This document shows, piece after piece, positions 10,565-20,512 of a stretch of 64,000 bases of DNA. The DNA comes from Listeria monocytogenes. GTDB lineage: Bacteria > Bacillota > Bacilli > Lactobacillales > Listeriaceae. The stretch lies in the NCBI RefSeq assembly GCF_041765605.1, contig NZ_CP168900.1:1628001-1692000 (forward strand), read 5' to 3'. The first letter of the stretch is position 1, and each line of letters starts with the position of its first letter. Under the pieces are notes generated by a model, which saw only the letters and a program-made list of their open reading frames with translations, was not told the origin of the DNA and searched no databases. A program made the translations under genes and the position numbers.

Positions 10565-10605
10565 AAAAAAAGGCTAGCTCTTAATTAAGAGCTAGCCTTT
10601 TTTTC
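10565..10605. terminator. Bidirectional terminator between usp and ackA
   Basis: A 28-nt perfect palindrome centred on TTAATTAA (stem AGGCTAGCTCTTAA), flanked by seven A and seven T, separates convergent usp and ackA. Confidence 0.93.
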
Positions 10606-10609
10606 TTTT

Positions 10610-11827
10610 TTAGTGATTGTTTTTAATTGTTTCTACATCACGAGCAATCATTAATTCTTCGTTTGTAGGAATGATGATAACTTTTACCGGGGAGTGTGGA
10701 TAGTTAAGGAATCTTTCTTCTCCGCGCACTTGGTTAAGTGCTGGATCCCAGTATACGCCCATGAATTCAAGACCACGAAGTACTTTTTCACGGATGTATG
10801 AACTATTTTCACCGATACCAGCTGTGAAGATAATGGCATCTACACCATTCATGCGAGCTGCATAAGAACCAATGTATTTATGGATACGGTCAACGAAAAC
10901 TTGAAGTGCAAGTTCTGCGCGGTCGTTTCCTTTTGCTGCTTCATCTTCTAAATCACGAAGATCGCTTGAAATACCAGATACGCCAAGCATACCGGATTCT
11001 TTGTTTAACACATCAAGTACTTGTTCTGCTGTTTTACCAGTTTTTTCCATGATGAAAGGAATAAGCGCTGGGTCAATGTTACCAGAACGAGTTCCCATAG
11101 AAACACCAGCTAGTGGTGTGAATCCCATGGAAGTATCCATTGATTTTCCGCCTTCGATTGCAGCGATACTAGCACCATTACCAAGGTGACAAGTAAGTAA
11201 ACGTAACTCTTCTACAGGACGTCCTAGAAGTTCTGCAGCGCGTTCGGATACATATTTGTGACTTGTACCATGGAAACCGTATTTACGGATACCGTAGTCT
11301 TCATAGTAGCTATATGGCAAGCTGTAAAGGTAGCTTGCTGGCGGCATTGTTTGGTGGAAAGCTGTATCAAAAACAGCTACCGAAACAACATCAGGTAAAA
11401 TTTTGCGGAATGCTTTAATACCAGTAACGTTCGCTGGGTTGTGAAGTGGCGCAAGTTCAGATAAAGCTTCAATATCTTTAATTACTTGGTCATCAATATA
11501 AACGGATTCAGGGAATCTTTCTCCACCATGAACAACACGGTGACCAATTCCAGTGATTTCATCGTAAGAACCGATAACTTTGTGATTAATTAATTTTTCA
11601 AGTAGCATTTGAACAGCAATTTCATGGTCAGGAATATCAATAACTTCTTTGATTTTTTCTCCGTCTACTGTAATTGTAAAAATAGAATCTTTCAAACCAA
11701 TTCTTTCTACAATCCCTGCTGTGATAACACGTTCAGATGGCATATCATATAATTGGAATTTCAGTGAAGAACTTCCGGCGTTAATTGCAATCGTTTTTTC
11801 CATTTTGTTTTTGTCAATTCCTTCCAT
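10610..11827 (-). CDS. ackA: Acetate kinase
   Basis: Converts acetyl phosphate plus ADP to acetate plus ATP in overflow metabolism and controls the acetyl-phosphate pool. ASKHA-fold signatures are intact: [15 protein letters not shown] at the N-terminus, [20 protein letters not shown] with catalytic Asp, and [15 protein letters not shown] 11827 shares its A with the ytxK stop (TAATG) and has AAAGGAAA 7 nt upstream. A second ATG eight codons later matches the classical N-terminus [10 protein letters not shown]. The ytxK-ackA order is conserved in Bacilli and implies translational coupling. Confidence 0.95.
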   Translation of the reverse strand: MEGIDKNKMEKTIAINAGSSSLKFQLYDMPSERVITAGIVERIGLKDSIFTITVDGEKIKEVIDIPDHEIAVQMLLEKLINHKVIGSYDEITGIGHRVVHGGERFPESVYIDDQVIKDIEALSELAPLHNPANVTGIKAFRKILPDVVSVAVFDTAFHQTMPPASYLYSLPYSYYEDYGIRKYGFHGTSHKYVSERAAELLGRPVEELRLLTCHLGNGASIAAIEGGKSMDTSMGFTPLAGVSMGTRSGNIDPALIPFIMEKTGKTAEQVLDVLNKESGMLGVSGISSDLRDLEDEAAKGNDRAELALQVFVDRIHKYIGSYAARMNGVDAIIFTAGIGENSSYIREKVLRGLEFMGVYWDPALNQVRGEERFLNYPHSPVKVIIIPTNEELMIARDVETIKNNH

Positions 11828-12825
11828 TATCGTTTCCTTTTGAACCAGTTCTCTATTTCAGCTAAAATCGGTGCAGTTACGCTCGGATCTGTTAGCGAAG
11901 AGAGATTGGCCAATAAAACTTCTTTTGGCGGCTTTACATCTACGTCCGCTTTTTGTAAAATCAAGATGCTTTTTCGTGCTTGTTCAGACTTAAACAGTGT
12001 TTCAGGCAATTTAATAATTCCCTCAATATGACCGTTTTTCTTGATAAACTTGTCCACCTTAGCAAAGTCACTAGTCCCAAACATTGCGTCAGGTACCAAG
12101 AAGAATAAATATCCTCCTGGCTTTGTGTAGCGCATTCCTTGTTCTATAAACAAGAAATGTGCAAATGAATGCCCTTCTTCACGGCAAAGTTCAAATGTTT
12201 TTGCATTTTCGTCATCCGGATAATACCCAACAGGTAAATCACTAATTACGACATCTACGGGATCAACTAATAAATTAGCCAGACCATCTTGATGCAGCAA
12301 TGTCATTTTTTGTCGTTGTAAATCCGCTCCTACTAGTGCAAGCGAAATAAGCAAATCATCTACATCTACACCACTCGCATGAACGTCTACATCGCCTTTT
12401 AATTCTAGCTGATTAATCACTGTTGTTAAAAGGTTTGCAGTGCCACAGGCTGGATCCAAAATAGAAACATTTTTCTTCTTTTGAATTACTTTTTCAAGCA
12501 AATATGCCACTATAAAACCAATGGAATCTGGCGTCATTTGGTGGTTCACTTGAATACCATGTTTCATGCCTTTTAGTAGTGCTAATTGAAGACCTTTGCG
12601 GATTTCTTCATTTGAGAAATTCTCAAGTTCGATACTTTCGTAAGACGCTTGTAATTTCAATTGTTTTTCAGAAGACAACTCTTCTTTTTGTAAAACTTCT
12701 TTTTGAAACAGATTTTCTCCTGTTTCATAAACCGCTTCCAAATAGCTTATTTCAAGCTCATTTTGCAAGATAATAGCTGTATTATCAAGCACTTGAAATA
12801 ATTCTTGCGTTGCTTCATTTGCCAA
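11827..12825 (-). CDS. ytxK: YtxK-like class I SAM-dependent (adenine-type) methyltransferase
   Basis: A 332-aa methyltransferase related to the catalytic subunit of type I restriction enzymes. It has a helical N-terminus, a SAM-binding motif I ([13 protein letters not shown], near residue 120) and a catalytic motif IV variant DLPVGYYP in place of the usual NPPY. No restriction or specificity gene is nearby, so it is an orphan. Its true substrate is unknown. The start is TTG at 12825 with GAGGTG 6 nt upstream; a GTG three codons earlier would overlap that site. It overlaps ackA by one base. Confidence 0.85.
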   Translation of the reverse strand: MANEATQELFQVLDNTAIILQNELEISYLEAVYETGENLFQKEVLQKEELSSEKQLKLQASYESIELENFSNEEIRKGLQLALLKGMKHGIQVNHQMTPDSIGFIVAYLLEKVIQKKKNVSILDPACGTANLLTTVINQLELKGDVDVHASGVDVDDLLISLALVGADLQRQKMTLLHQDGLANLLVDPVDVVISDLPVGYYPDDENAKTFELCREEGHSFAHFLFIEQGMRYTKPGGYLFFLVPDAMFGTSDFAKVDKFIKKNGHIEGIIKLPETLFKSEQARKSILILQKADVDVKPPKEVLLANLSSLTDPSVTAPILAEIENWFKRKR

Positions 12826-13005
12826 AAGTAACACCTCGAATTTTCATCATTACTAACACCACCAAACATTATACAGTATTTCTAAAGAATGTGAAAGGAT
12901 TTTCTGTAGTAAAAGCGGAAATTAACGCTGGAAATTTTTAATTATAATTAGTACAGTTTATTTTTAGTAGTAATACAGAAAAAAGCCCTCCTATTTATGG
13001 CGACA

Positions 13006-13022
13006 CTGGATAAAACAGTAAT
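13006..13022 (+). repeat. Left 17-bp inverted repeat of the element
   Basis: ctggataaaacagtaat, exact reverse complement of 18162-18178. Similarity continues outward into the flanking AAAAGC..TCCT..TTATG sequence on both sides, which is the terminator stem of the host gene. Confidence 0.85.
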
Positions 13023-13066
13023 CCAAAACATTTGACTAATACCAGCCGCCAACATGGATTGTCTAC

Positions 13067-13110
13067 AAAAAAGCTAGTAACGGTTTTGCTTTGCCGTTAC
13101 TAGCTTTTTT
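13067..13110. terminator. Bidirectional hairpin terminator inside the left end of the element
   Basis: AAAAAAGCTAGTAACGG and CCGTTACTAGCTTTTTT form a 17-bp perfect stem with a 10-nt loop. It would stop the sigma/HTH transcript (minus strand) before it reaches ytxK, and also stop any transcript entering from the left. Confidence 0.9.
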
Positions 13111-13268
13111 CATGTTCTAAATTGCTACAGTTTTACTTATCTATTCCTTAGAAGGGGAATCGTCCAGTACCGAATCAAACTCCGATGACAGACCAATTAA
13201 ACCTTTATTTTGGCACCTTTTATTAACAGTAATAAAGACGAATACCTGTTATGTATGAAATGAAAAAT

Positions 13269-13496
13269 TTAACGAATCTCAAATTTATAGATGGCCTCAA
13301 TTAAGTCGGTTTCCATTTTGTGCTGAACATCGGTGTCAATATATTGGTAGAGTGAGCCGTCCGGTCGGTAAGCCGTTCGCAGAGAGCGGCTTATGATATA
13401 TCCACGAAATTGATTTAAAATGTCTTGAATAGCCACGATATCACCTGTCTTAGCTGATACTAAAGTATCAAAATGTATGTATTTTCCTTTACTCAC
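13269..13496 (-). CDS. Small helix-turn-helix protein of conjugative-transposon type
   Basis: A 75-aa protein resembling the HTH_16 proteins (Tn916 Orf8-like) that pair with a sigma-like protein in conjugative transposons. The recognisable stretch is TLVSAKTGDIVAIQDILNQF, followed by YIISRSLRTAYRPDGSLYQY and a charged C-terminus. I chose GTG at 13496, which overlaps the stop of the sigma-like gene (GTGAGTAA) and has GAGGAA upstream; the longer ATG frame at 13511 overlaps more. Its role in those elements is thought to be regulation of transfer or excision. No transfer genes are present here, so its present job is unknown. Confidence 0.75.
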   Translation of the reverse strand: MSKGKYIHFDTLVSAKTGDIVAIQDILNQFRGYIISRSLRTAYRPDGSLYQYIDTDVQHKMETDLIEAIYKFEIR

Positions 13497-13917
13497 CGTT
13501 TTGTTCCTCATATATTATCCGTAGAACCCTTAATGCCGCTAACCGACGTTTGCGTGTTGAAGAGTCATAACTTGAAAAAGCCTCTCCGATTTTTCTGTCT
13601 GTCCACCCAAGAAAGTATTTGAGCAGAATGATATTACGTCCCTGCTCTGGCAGACAGTTTAATGCGTTAGCCAGATTATTGTCTTGTACAATAATTTCAT
13701 AATCCAATACATTGAAGATAGTATCGTCAGTAAAGTGCTGATCAATACGATAAAGGAGACGGGTTTCTTGAAAGGATAGACTTGAAAATGTGATTGTATT
13801 TTTCCCTAACCGCAGCCGCTCATAGTAGGCGGTGAGAGCTGCGTAATGAAGGGTTCTTAGTGCATATCGGTGAAACTGCCGCATATTTCTCTCTATAAAA
13901 TCATTCGTCAGTTTCAC
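13489..13917 (-). CDS. Sigma-70-like regulator of conjugative-transposon type (Tn916 Orf7-like)
   Basis: A 142-aa protein with a C-terminal sigma-70 region-4-like helix-turn-helix (LNCLPEQGRNIILLKYFLG, then TDRKIGEAF). The N-terminal half carries YALRTLHYAALTAYYERLR. In Tn916-family elements the equivalent gene is needed for transcription of excision and transfer genes. The start is GTG at 13917 with GGGGG 6 nt upstream. It is followed with an overlap by the HTH gene, so the two are one translation unit. It is intact, unlike the recombinase of the same element. Confidence 0.8.
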   Translation of the reverse strand: MKLTNDFIERNMRQFHRYALRTLHYAALTAYYERLRLGKNTITFSSLSFQETRLLYRIDQHFTDDTIFNVLDYEIIVQDNNLANALNCLPEQGRNIILLKYFLGWTDRKIGEAFSSYDSSTRKRRLAALRVLRIIYEEQNGE

Positions 13918-14036
13918 ATGTATCCCCCTATCATTTAACCGGTTTAGTTTTTTCTATTCTATCAAATTAAGTAAACTATACTACCCTAAAATTGGTTACA
14001 CTTTCTTAATTAATGCTGTCTCTAGATTTCGTTTGA

Positions 14037-14723
14037 CTATCTCGTCTGGGTATAGCCTTTGTTATTCCAACGATCAATAACTGCTTTATAGCGAACTGGA
14101 TTTTTCATTGCATGTCTGCGAAGTCCTACATGAAAAACAATAGCTCTCATCACAATTTCAAGAACAGATAAAGACATTGTTCTTTTTGCTCTGACCAAAT
14201 ACTGTGCACATTTTCTATCTATGGTTTTTTCAGTTGCCTTGTTTAATACCTCTGAACCGTGATTCAGCTTTTTTCTATAATGTCCGCTAACCGAGCCACC
14301 AGAATAGTGTATAAATTCATTTAGAATTTTTTGTGCCTTTTTTCCACCCGCATTCTCATAAGTGATAACAGAGAAACATGGTTTATTTCTAAGAAGTTGT
14401 TCAAAAATAAAATACCCACGATCCATTAGAATTTTTAAATACCCGGATACATTGCTGGTATAGGTTGGACTTCCAAGAATCAAGCCATCGCATTGATCGA
14501 TGAGACTGCGTAATCTTTCCACTCCATCATCTTGAATAAAGCAATATCCAGTTTTATAGCAGCCCATGCAACCCACACACAATTTTAAATTATAATTGCT
14601 TAAATCAATGTGCGTTATTTCAAGTTCCGAATCCATTGTGCAGAGTTTTTCATGGATATAGGTTAAAATTTTTGCGGTAGCACCACTTTTGCGAGGACTG
14701 CCATTTATGATGAGTAAATGCAA
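14037..14723 (-). CDS. Flavodoxin-fold NADPH-dependent FMN reductase with iron-sulfur-flavoprotein cysteine motif
   Basis: A flavodoxin-like FMN protein of about 228 aa. The phosphate-binding loop INGSPRKSGAT is at residues 6-16, and the FMN ring contact region GSPTYTSNVSGYLKILMDR follows near residue 90. Cysteines at 49, 52, 55 and 61 form C-x2-C-x2-C-x5-C (CVGCMGCYKTGYC), the compact motif that binds a 4Fe-4S cluster in iron-sulfur flavoproteins. I chose TTG at 14723 rather than the longer frame: AGGAGG lies 8 nt upstream, and the longer start would run into the dehydrogenase gene. It is the last gene of the MerR operon. The substrate is unknown; quinones, nitro compounds or oxygen species are possibilities for the family. 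Confidence 0.8.
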   Translation of the reverse strand: MHLLIINGSPRKSGATAKILTYIHEKLCTMDSELEITHIDLSNYNLKLCVGCMGCYKTGYCFIQDDGVERLRSLIDQCDGLILGSPTYTSNVSGYLKILMDRGYFIFEQLLRNKPCFSVITYENAGGKKAQKILNEFIHYSGGSVSGHYRKKLNHGSEVLNKATEKTIDRKCAQYLVRAKRTMSLSVLEIVMRAIVFHVGLRRHAMKNPVRYKAVIDRWNNKGYTQTR

Positions 14724-14740
14724 GGTGATATCCTCCTTTT

Positions 14741-15502
14741 CTATAACATTTTTTTCGTCATCCAGCCAATAAAGGAATAGGGCAATAATCGAGAACATAA
14801 AACTAAAATTTTATTATAAAGACCTGGTATTATGACAGACTTGCCCTTTTCCATAGCACGCAAGCCGGACAACGCAACCTTATGGGGAGACATAACGAAT
14901 ATCTTAAATAATAATGTGTGTTCTATTTTTGCTTTATGTGCAAATTCAGTGCGTGTTGAGCCGGGGCAAAGCGTTGTTACTGTGACACCTGTGCCTTTTA
15001 ATTCAGCATGAACCGCTTTTGAAAGATGAAGGATATACGCTTTTGAAGCAGCATAGACAGCATCTTTAGGGCAAGCAATGTAGGAGCCGGTTGAACCAAC
15101 ATTTAATATATGTCCATGACTATTCTGAATCATTTCAGGAATAAACAACTTCATCATATCGGTTACAAAATTGATATGTAAATTTATCATGCCTTGTTCG
15201 CATGTGGCATCTGTTTCAGAAAATAACCCTGCTTCATTAAAGCCAGCATTATTTACCAATATGTCAACTTGCCATCCGTTCTGCTTAATAGATTTATATA
15301 TTATTTCAGCAGCATTAGTCTGTTCAAGGTCACATGTAATGGTATCAATACGGTTATTTCCGTTTTCCAGCTTTTGTTTTTGTGCGGATAGCTTCATAGC
15401 ATTCCGTGATACCAAAATGACATGACACTCTTTTTTAGCAAAAAGCTCACTTAGTGCATAGCCTATACCACTGGTAGTGCCTGTTATTAAGACAGTTCTC
15501 AT
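14741..15502 (-). CDS. Short-chain dehydrogenase/reductase
   Basis: A 253-aa classical SDR. It has the TGTTSGIG cofactor loop (residues 8-15), NNAG near 88, a serine in NVGSTGSY and the catalytic Tyr-x3-Lys in VYAASKAY. The sequence LVSRNAMKL after strand 2 favours NADP over NAD. The C-terminal tail is hydrophobic (ILVLCSRLLPYSFIGW), which suggests membrane association or a hydrophobic substrate. The ATG overlaps the merR stop (ATGA), and the reductase gene starts 17 nt after its stop, so all three are one operon. The substrate cannot be read from the sequence. Confidence 0.85.
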   Translation of the reverse strand: MRTVLITGTTSGIGYALSELFAKKECHVILVSRNAMKLSAQKQKLENGNNRIDTITCDLEQTNAAEIIYKSIKQNGWQVDILVNNAGFNEAGLFSETDATCEQGMINLHINFVTDMMKLFIPEMIQNSHGHILNVGSTGSYIACPKDAVYAASKAYILHLSKAVHAELKGTGVTVTTLCPGSTRTEFAHKAKIEHTLLFKIFVMSPHKVALSGLRAMEKGKSVIIPGLYNKILVLCSRLLPYSFIGWMTKKML

Positions 15503-15936
15503 TTTTGCTCCTCCGCTTGCTTCAACCTAAAAAGTTCAGATTCCTCCAGAAAGGTACGGCAAGGCTTGTTCTCCCCTGTATCCATCATTTCCTGATAGAA
15601 ATTCACTTTAGCACCCAGCCATTTTAAAGAAGTTTGCATTGCCTTCATCTTTTCTTCTACAGATTGCTTGTACTGCGTTACTAATTGATAGCGTTCAGGG
15701 ATTGTTTCAGGGCCCTTCAACAATAATTGTATGTAAGAGCGTATTTCACGAATCGGTACGCCAACTTCCCGCATCAACACAATCATGTAAAGCCATTCAA
15801 TATTCTCTTCTGTGTATATTCTATTTCCTACACTATTTCTTTTTATTGATGGAAGCAAACCAGCTTTTTCATAGTAGTGCAGTGTGGGAACTGTAATGCC
15901 CAACTTCTCAGCCACTTCATGCGCAATATATTCCAT
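15499..15936 (-). CDS. MerR-family transcriptional regulator of the element's oxidoreductase operon
   Basis: The N-terminal winged helix, EKLGITVPTLHYYEKAGLLP, is a canonical MerR DNA-binding domain. A long dimerisation helix follows (about residues 75-115) and a short C-terminal effector region. Cysteine is nearly absent: the only one visible is in the C-terminal tail (KPCRTF), so it is unlikely to be a classical metal sensor of the MerR/CueR/ZntR kind. ATG at 15936 with GAGGTG upstream is preferred over a GTG three codons earlier. It is the first gene of the operon, behind a promoter with the 19-bp spacer typical of MerR control, so it probably autoregulates. The ligand is unknown. Confidence 0.85.
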   Translation of the reverse strand: MEYIAHEVAEKLGITVPTLHYYEKAGLLPSIKRNSVGNRIYTEENIEWLYMIVLMREVGVPIREIRSYIQLLLKGPETIPERYQLVTQYKQSVEEKMKAMQTSLKWLGAKVNFYQEMMDTGENKPCRTFLEESELFRLKQAEEQK

Positions 15937-15955
15937 ATTCTTCACCTCATAAATA

Positions 15956-15986
15956 AGAATACACTATAAAGTGCGCTTTAGGTCAA
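15956..15986 (-). promoter_or_regulatory. MerR-type promoter with 19-bp spacer and dyad operator
   Basis: On the minus strand, TTGACC (15986-15981), a 19-bp spacer and TATTCT (15961-15956). The spacer carries the imperfect dyad CTAAAG-CGCA-CTTTATAG. An over-long 19-20 bp spacer with a centred dyad is the hallmark of MerR-activated promoters. Confidence 0.8.
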
Positions 15987-16209
15987 GCTTTATTTTAAAG
16001 TTAATAAAATATTCAGGAAGCAGAGCAAGCATAGGAAGTGGCTATACACCAGCCACCTTCCGCCATACCCCTTTTTTAAATCATGTTTTGTGAGTGGGCA
16101 AAAGCCTAAAATATTTTTAGTAATTATTATAGCTGTATCAACAAAAAATGTGTTAAGTTATCCGAAAACAGCTTTTTTAAGACGGTAATATATGAAGCAA
16201 AATCCATCT

Positions 16210-16320
16210 CTCCCTTGTTTGGAGTGTACTCACTTGTTCCGACCCATCAAGCCTAAACTTTGCTGACTACGTCAGGGCTTGACAGGTCGAAACAAGTGAG
16301 TAAGTGGTAGCCAAGGGGAG
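16210..16320. repeat. Long imperfect inverted repeat (hairpin) upstream of the recombinase
   Basis: 16228-16254 (ACTCACTTGTTCCGACC then CATCAAGCCT) pairs with 16274-16301 (AGGGCTTGACAGGTCGAAAC then AAGTGAGT), with few mismatches. An outer arm CTCCCTTG / CAAGGGGAG (16210-16217, 16312-16320) extends it. The apex has its own CTGAC-TAC-GTCAG stem (16263-16275). There is no T-tract, so it is not a standard terminator. Confidence 0.75.
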
Positions 16321-16388
16321 AAAGGATATCTATATCTCCGATACATCTTTTATTATGGGGTATCGTTATCGGCTTGGAGAATTAGTGA

Positions 16389-18122
<1,734 letters not shown>

Positions 18123-18131
<9 letters not shown>

Positions 18132-18148
18132 CCGTAAGGCTACACCGT
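18123..18148. repeat. Hairpin at the end of the recombinase gene
   Basis: ACGGCGTAGCC-GTAA-GGCTACACCGT forms a stem of ten paired bases with one mismatch. It overlaps the recombinase stop codon and lies 14 nt inside the right inverted repeat. There is no T-tract, so termination here would be weak. Confidence 0.7.
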
Positions 18149-18161
18149 CTCTGCATAACAT

Positions 18162-18178
18162 ATTACTGTTTTATCCAG
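18162..18178 (-). repeat. Right 17-bp inverted repeat of the element
   Basis: Plus strand attactgttttatccag, exact reverse complement of 13006-13022. Immediately outside, 18185-18201 (CATAAAGGAATGCTTTT) looks like the proximal arm of the tpx terminator. Confidence 0.85.
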
Positions 18179-18206
18179 CCCCTGCATAAAGGAATGCTTT
18201 TAAGAT

Positions 18207-18704
18207 TTAAGCTTTTTTGGCTGCTTCTATCGCTGCTTCGTAATTTGGATGGTCGCTACCTTCTGGAACTACTTCCGTGTAGACGATTTCTCCTTTTGCA
18301 TTTACAACAAAAACAGAACGAGCTAGTAAGCGAAGTTCTTTCATGATTACACCGTATGCTTCGCCAAAAGAAAGATCGCGGTGATCAGATAAAGTAATCG
18401 CATTTGGTAAACCTTCTGCTGCACACCATTTCTTTTGAGCAAATGGTAAATCAACGGAGATAGTTAAGACAACTGTATTATCTAAATTGCTTGCTTCTTC
18501 ATTAAATTTACGCGTTTGTGTGGAACAAACACTTGTATCAATGGAAGGAACAACGCTGATAAGTCTCACTTTCCCTTCATAATCGTGCAATGTTACTTCT
18601 TCTAAATCTCTATTCACCACTGTGAAGTTCGGCGCTTTGTCGCCAACTTTTCTTTCGGTACCTACGAGTGTAACTGGATTATGTTTAAATGTTACTTGAG
18701 TCAT
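18207..18704 (-). CDS. tpx: Thiol peroxidase (atypical 2-Cys peroxiredoxin)
   Basis: Reduces hydrogen and lipid peroxides with electrons from thioredoxin. The 165-aa protein carries the peroxidatic Cys60 in [12 protein letters not shown] and the resolving Cys94 in KKWCAAEGL, with Thr57 in the PxxxTxxC-type pocket. AAGGAGG precedes the ATG at a good distance. It is a single gene, and its terminator appears to be split by the adjacent mobile element, so its transcript may run into the element antisense to the recombinase. Confidence 0.96.
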   Translation of the reverse strand: MTQVTFKHNPVTLVGTERKVGDKAPNFTVVNRDLEEVTLHDYEGKVRLISVVPSIDTSVCSTQTRKFNEEASNLDNTVVLTISVDLPFAQKKWCAAEGLPNAITLSDHRDLSFGEAYGVIMKELRLLARSVFVVNAKGEIVYTEVVPEGSDHPNYEAAIEAAKKA

Positions 18705-18764
18705 TTTTTCTTCCTCCTTTAATGGACGCTTCTATTCCATTTTAAAGAAGAAGTTTGCTATAAG

Positions 18765-19301
18765 CTATTTTTTTGCTCCATTTACCCATTTTTCATCTAG
18801 TTCTAAGTAGCCCGTGTGGACGACAGATGTGGATTCAAAGAAGTCCGCAATGCCTTGTTTGTTTGGTGTAAAGGCACAAACCACATATAACGGCCAAATG
18901 GTTTTTAAGACAAAGCGCATCGCACCTTCTCGAAATAAAACGGTTAACCAAGTCAATTTTCCGCCATCAAGTTTCACTACGCGAAGACCAAATAACATTT
19001 TCCCAAGCGTTTGTCCAAAAAACTTAGTAAGCAAAATAAAGTAAGCTAAAAAGATAATCGTTGTCATTCCCCAATAAAATGTGAAGAAACTGTCATCCAT
19101 CCCCATTCCAGAGACGCGGAAAATCGGATTAATAATAATTCCCTTCAAGGCTGCAATGACAACTAAATCGACTAAATAAGCTAAAAACCGGATCCAAAAG
19201 CCAGCAAAGTACTGTTTAGGAATGGCTTCTTCTTTCTGAATTGGTGGTTCATAATGATAGACTTGGCGTTTGTTTTCAAAAGCAACATTTTCATTAGCCA
19301 T
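18765..19301 (-). CDS. RDD-family membrane protein
   Basis: A 178-aa protein with an acidic and polar N-terminus (about 40 residues) and an RDD domain. The domain has the arginine of FAGFWIRFLAYLVDL, the aspartate in the first helix and the LGKMLFGLRVV motif. Three hydrophobic segments are visible. The family function is poorly defined; some members act as sodium/proton antiporters. ATG 19301 with GGAGAGG upstream is preferred to a longer frame that overlaps sppA. It sits 20 nt after sppA on the same strand and is probably co-transcribed with it. Confidence 0.85.
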   Translation of the reverse strand: MANENVAFENKRQVYHYEPPIQKEEAIPKQYFAGFWIRFLAYLVDLVVIAALKGIIINPIFRVSGMGMDDSFFTFYWGMTTIIFLAYFILLTKFFGQTLGKMLFGLRVVKLDGGKLTWLTVLFREGAMRFVLKTIWPLYVVCAFTPNKQGIADFFESTSVVHTGYLELDEKWVNGAKK

Positions 19302-19320
19302 TTGCGCCTCTCCTCTCACA

Positions 19321-20334
19321 TTATTCTCCATATAAATACATCATTCTTGGCGCTTTAAGTGTGCCAGTTAATTTGATTAGTTGGGAAATATCTGCATTTT
19401 GACCAGAGATTTTTTGTGCAGCTACAGAGAATAACGAGCTAAAGTCTTCTGGTGCATCATATTGAATGACTGTCGCATCAGCTAACCCCTGTTCTTTTTT
19501 CAAAGCTTCTAGGGCATCTTCTTGATAACCAAACTCATCAATCAACCCGTTCTCTTTTGCTTGGCGGCCGTCGTATATGCGTCCATCTGCAATTTTACGT
19601 ACTTTTTCTGCGGACATTCCACGGCCTTTTGCAACGACTTTAACGAACTCATTGTAAGAATCATCAATCATTGACTGCATAATTTTCTTCTCGTCTTCCG
19701 TCATTGGTCTTGTCCCGCTCATAATGTCTTTATATTCGCCGCTTTTAATGGTATTATCTGAAACACCTAATTTTTTCATGAGTTCACTATAGTCATACCC
19801 TTGCATAATAACCCCAAGTGAACCAGTCAATGTTTCTTTACTTGCAAAAATTTTGTCGGCTGGTGCGGAAATATAATATCCACCTGATGCTGCCATACTC
19901 CCCATGGAAACATAGAATGGAATATTGCGTTCTTTTTGAATTTGTAGAATTTTATCACGAATTTGCGCGGACTCCATAACACCGCCACCTGGTGAATTAA
20001 CATACAGCAGCACACCTTGGATATAGTCATCATTTCTCACTTGTTCTAATTGTTGCATGAAAAATGAATGATCATAGCCCCCGCCTCCAAGTAAAGAACC
20101 AGAATCTCCCGTATCTTGAATAGTACCATCTACAGATAATACAGCAATTGTATCATCCCCACCTTCTTCAATTACTGTTTCGGTTAGTTCGCCGGTATCC
20201 GCGAATAGACTTTCGACAAATGTCGGACTACTCTCTTCCGTTGAAGCGATTTGACTTGAAGTAAACTTTGCTAACGCACTAACTATCAAAAGTGCAAAAA
20301 CAATCCCTAGTGCAACCCATCTTTTAGCGTTCAT
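19321..20334 (-). CDS. sppA: Signal peptide peptidase SppA (S49 family)
   Basis: Membrane-anchored protease that degrades remnant signal peptides. The N-terminal transmembrane anchor is WVALGIVFALLIVSALAKF (residues 6-24). The catalytic serine is in MGSMAASGGYYIS and the general-base lysine in NTIKSGEYKDI. The length of 337 aa fits the short Gram-positive type with a single protease domain. AGGGGAG precedes the ATG. It heads a two-gene unit with the RDD protein, as in Bacillus (sppA-yteJ), where the partner inhibits SppA; that partner role is inferred here from synteny. Confidence 0.93.
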   Translation of the reverse strand: MNAKRWVALGIVFALLIVSALAKFTSSQIASTEESSPTFVESLFADTGELTETVIEEGGDDTIAVLSVDGTIQDTGDSGSLLGGGGYDHSFFMQQLEQVRNDDYIQGVLLYVNSPGGGVMESAQIRDKILQIQKERNIPFYVSMGSMAASGGYYISAPADKIFASKETLTGSLGVIMQGYDYSELMKKLGVSDNTIKSGEYKDIMSGTRPMTEDEKKIMQSMIDDSYNEFVKVVAKGRGMSAEKVRKIADGRIYDGRQAKENGLIDEFGYQEDALEALKKEQGLADATVIQYDAPEDFSSLFSVAAQKISGQNADISQLIKLTGTLKAPRMMYLYGE

Positions 20335-20512
20335 TAATTTCTCCCCTTTTTCTATTTAGATAATGTAATAATAACAGTCTCTTTTATTTTGTACAATCTT
20401 TCTCTTAAATTGTGTTCCATTTCACTTTTTTACGGATGAAGAAAGAAATTGCCCTTAAGTCATGTTATAATAAGTTTGTTGATTAAAATTGGATTCTGGA
20501 GGGACAACTAAC

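Larger units (their letters stand above)
12835..13268. other. Gene-free stretch: ytxK upstream region, tpx terminator arm and left end of the mobile element
   Basis: 12835-12977 is the upstream region of ytxK. 12979-12999 holds A6-GCCCTCC-TATTTATG, which looks like the distal arm and U-tract (minus strand) of the tpx terminator. 13006-13022 is the element's left inverted repeat. 13067-13110 is a strong hairpin. On the minus strand at about 13150-13250, a short open stretch without a start codon reads CQNKGLIGLSSEFDSVLDD and ends at TAG. It may be the tail of a lost element gene; I do not recognise it. Confidence 0.6.

Noticed and set aside
11827-12825. ytxK as part of a restriction-modification or phage-defence system
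   Set aside because: It is an orphan methyltransferase in a conserved housekeeping position next to ackA; no restriction, specificity or helicase gene is nearby.
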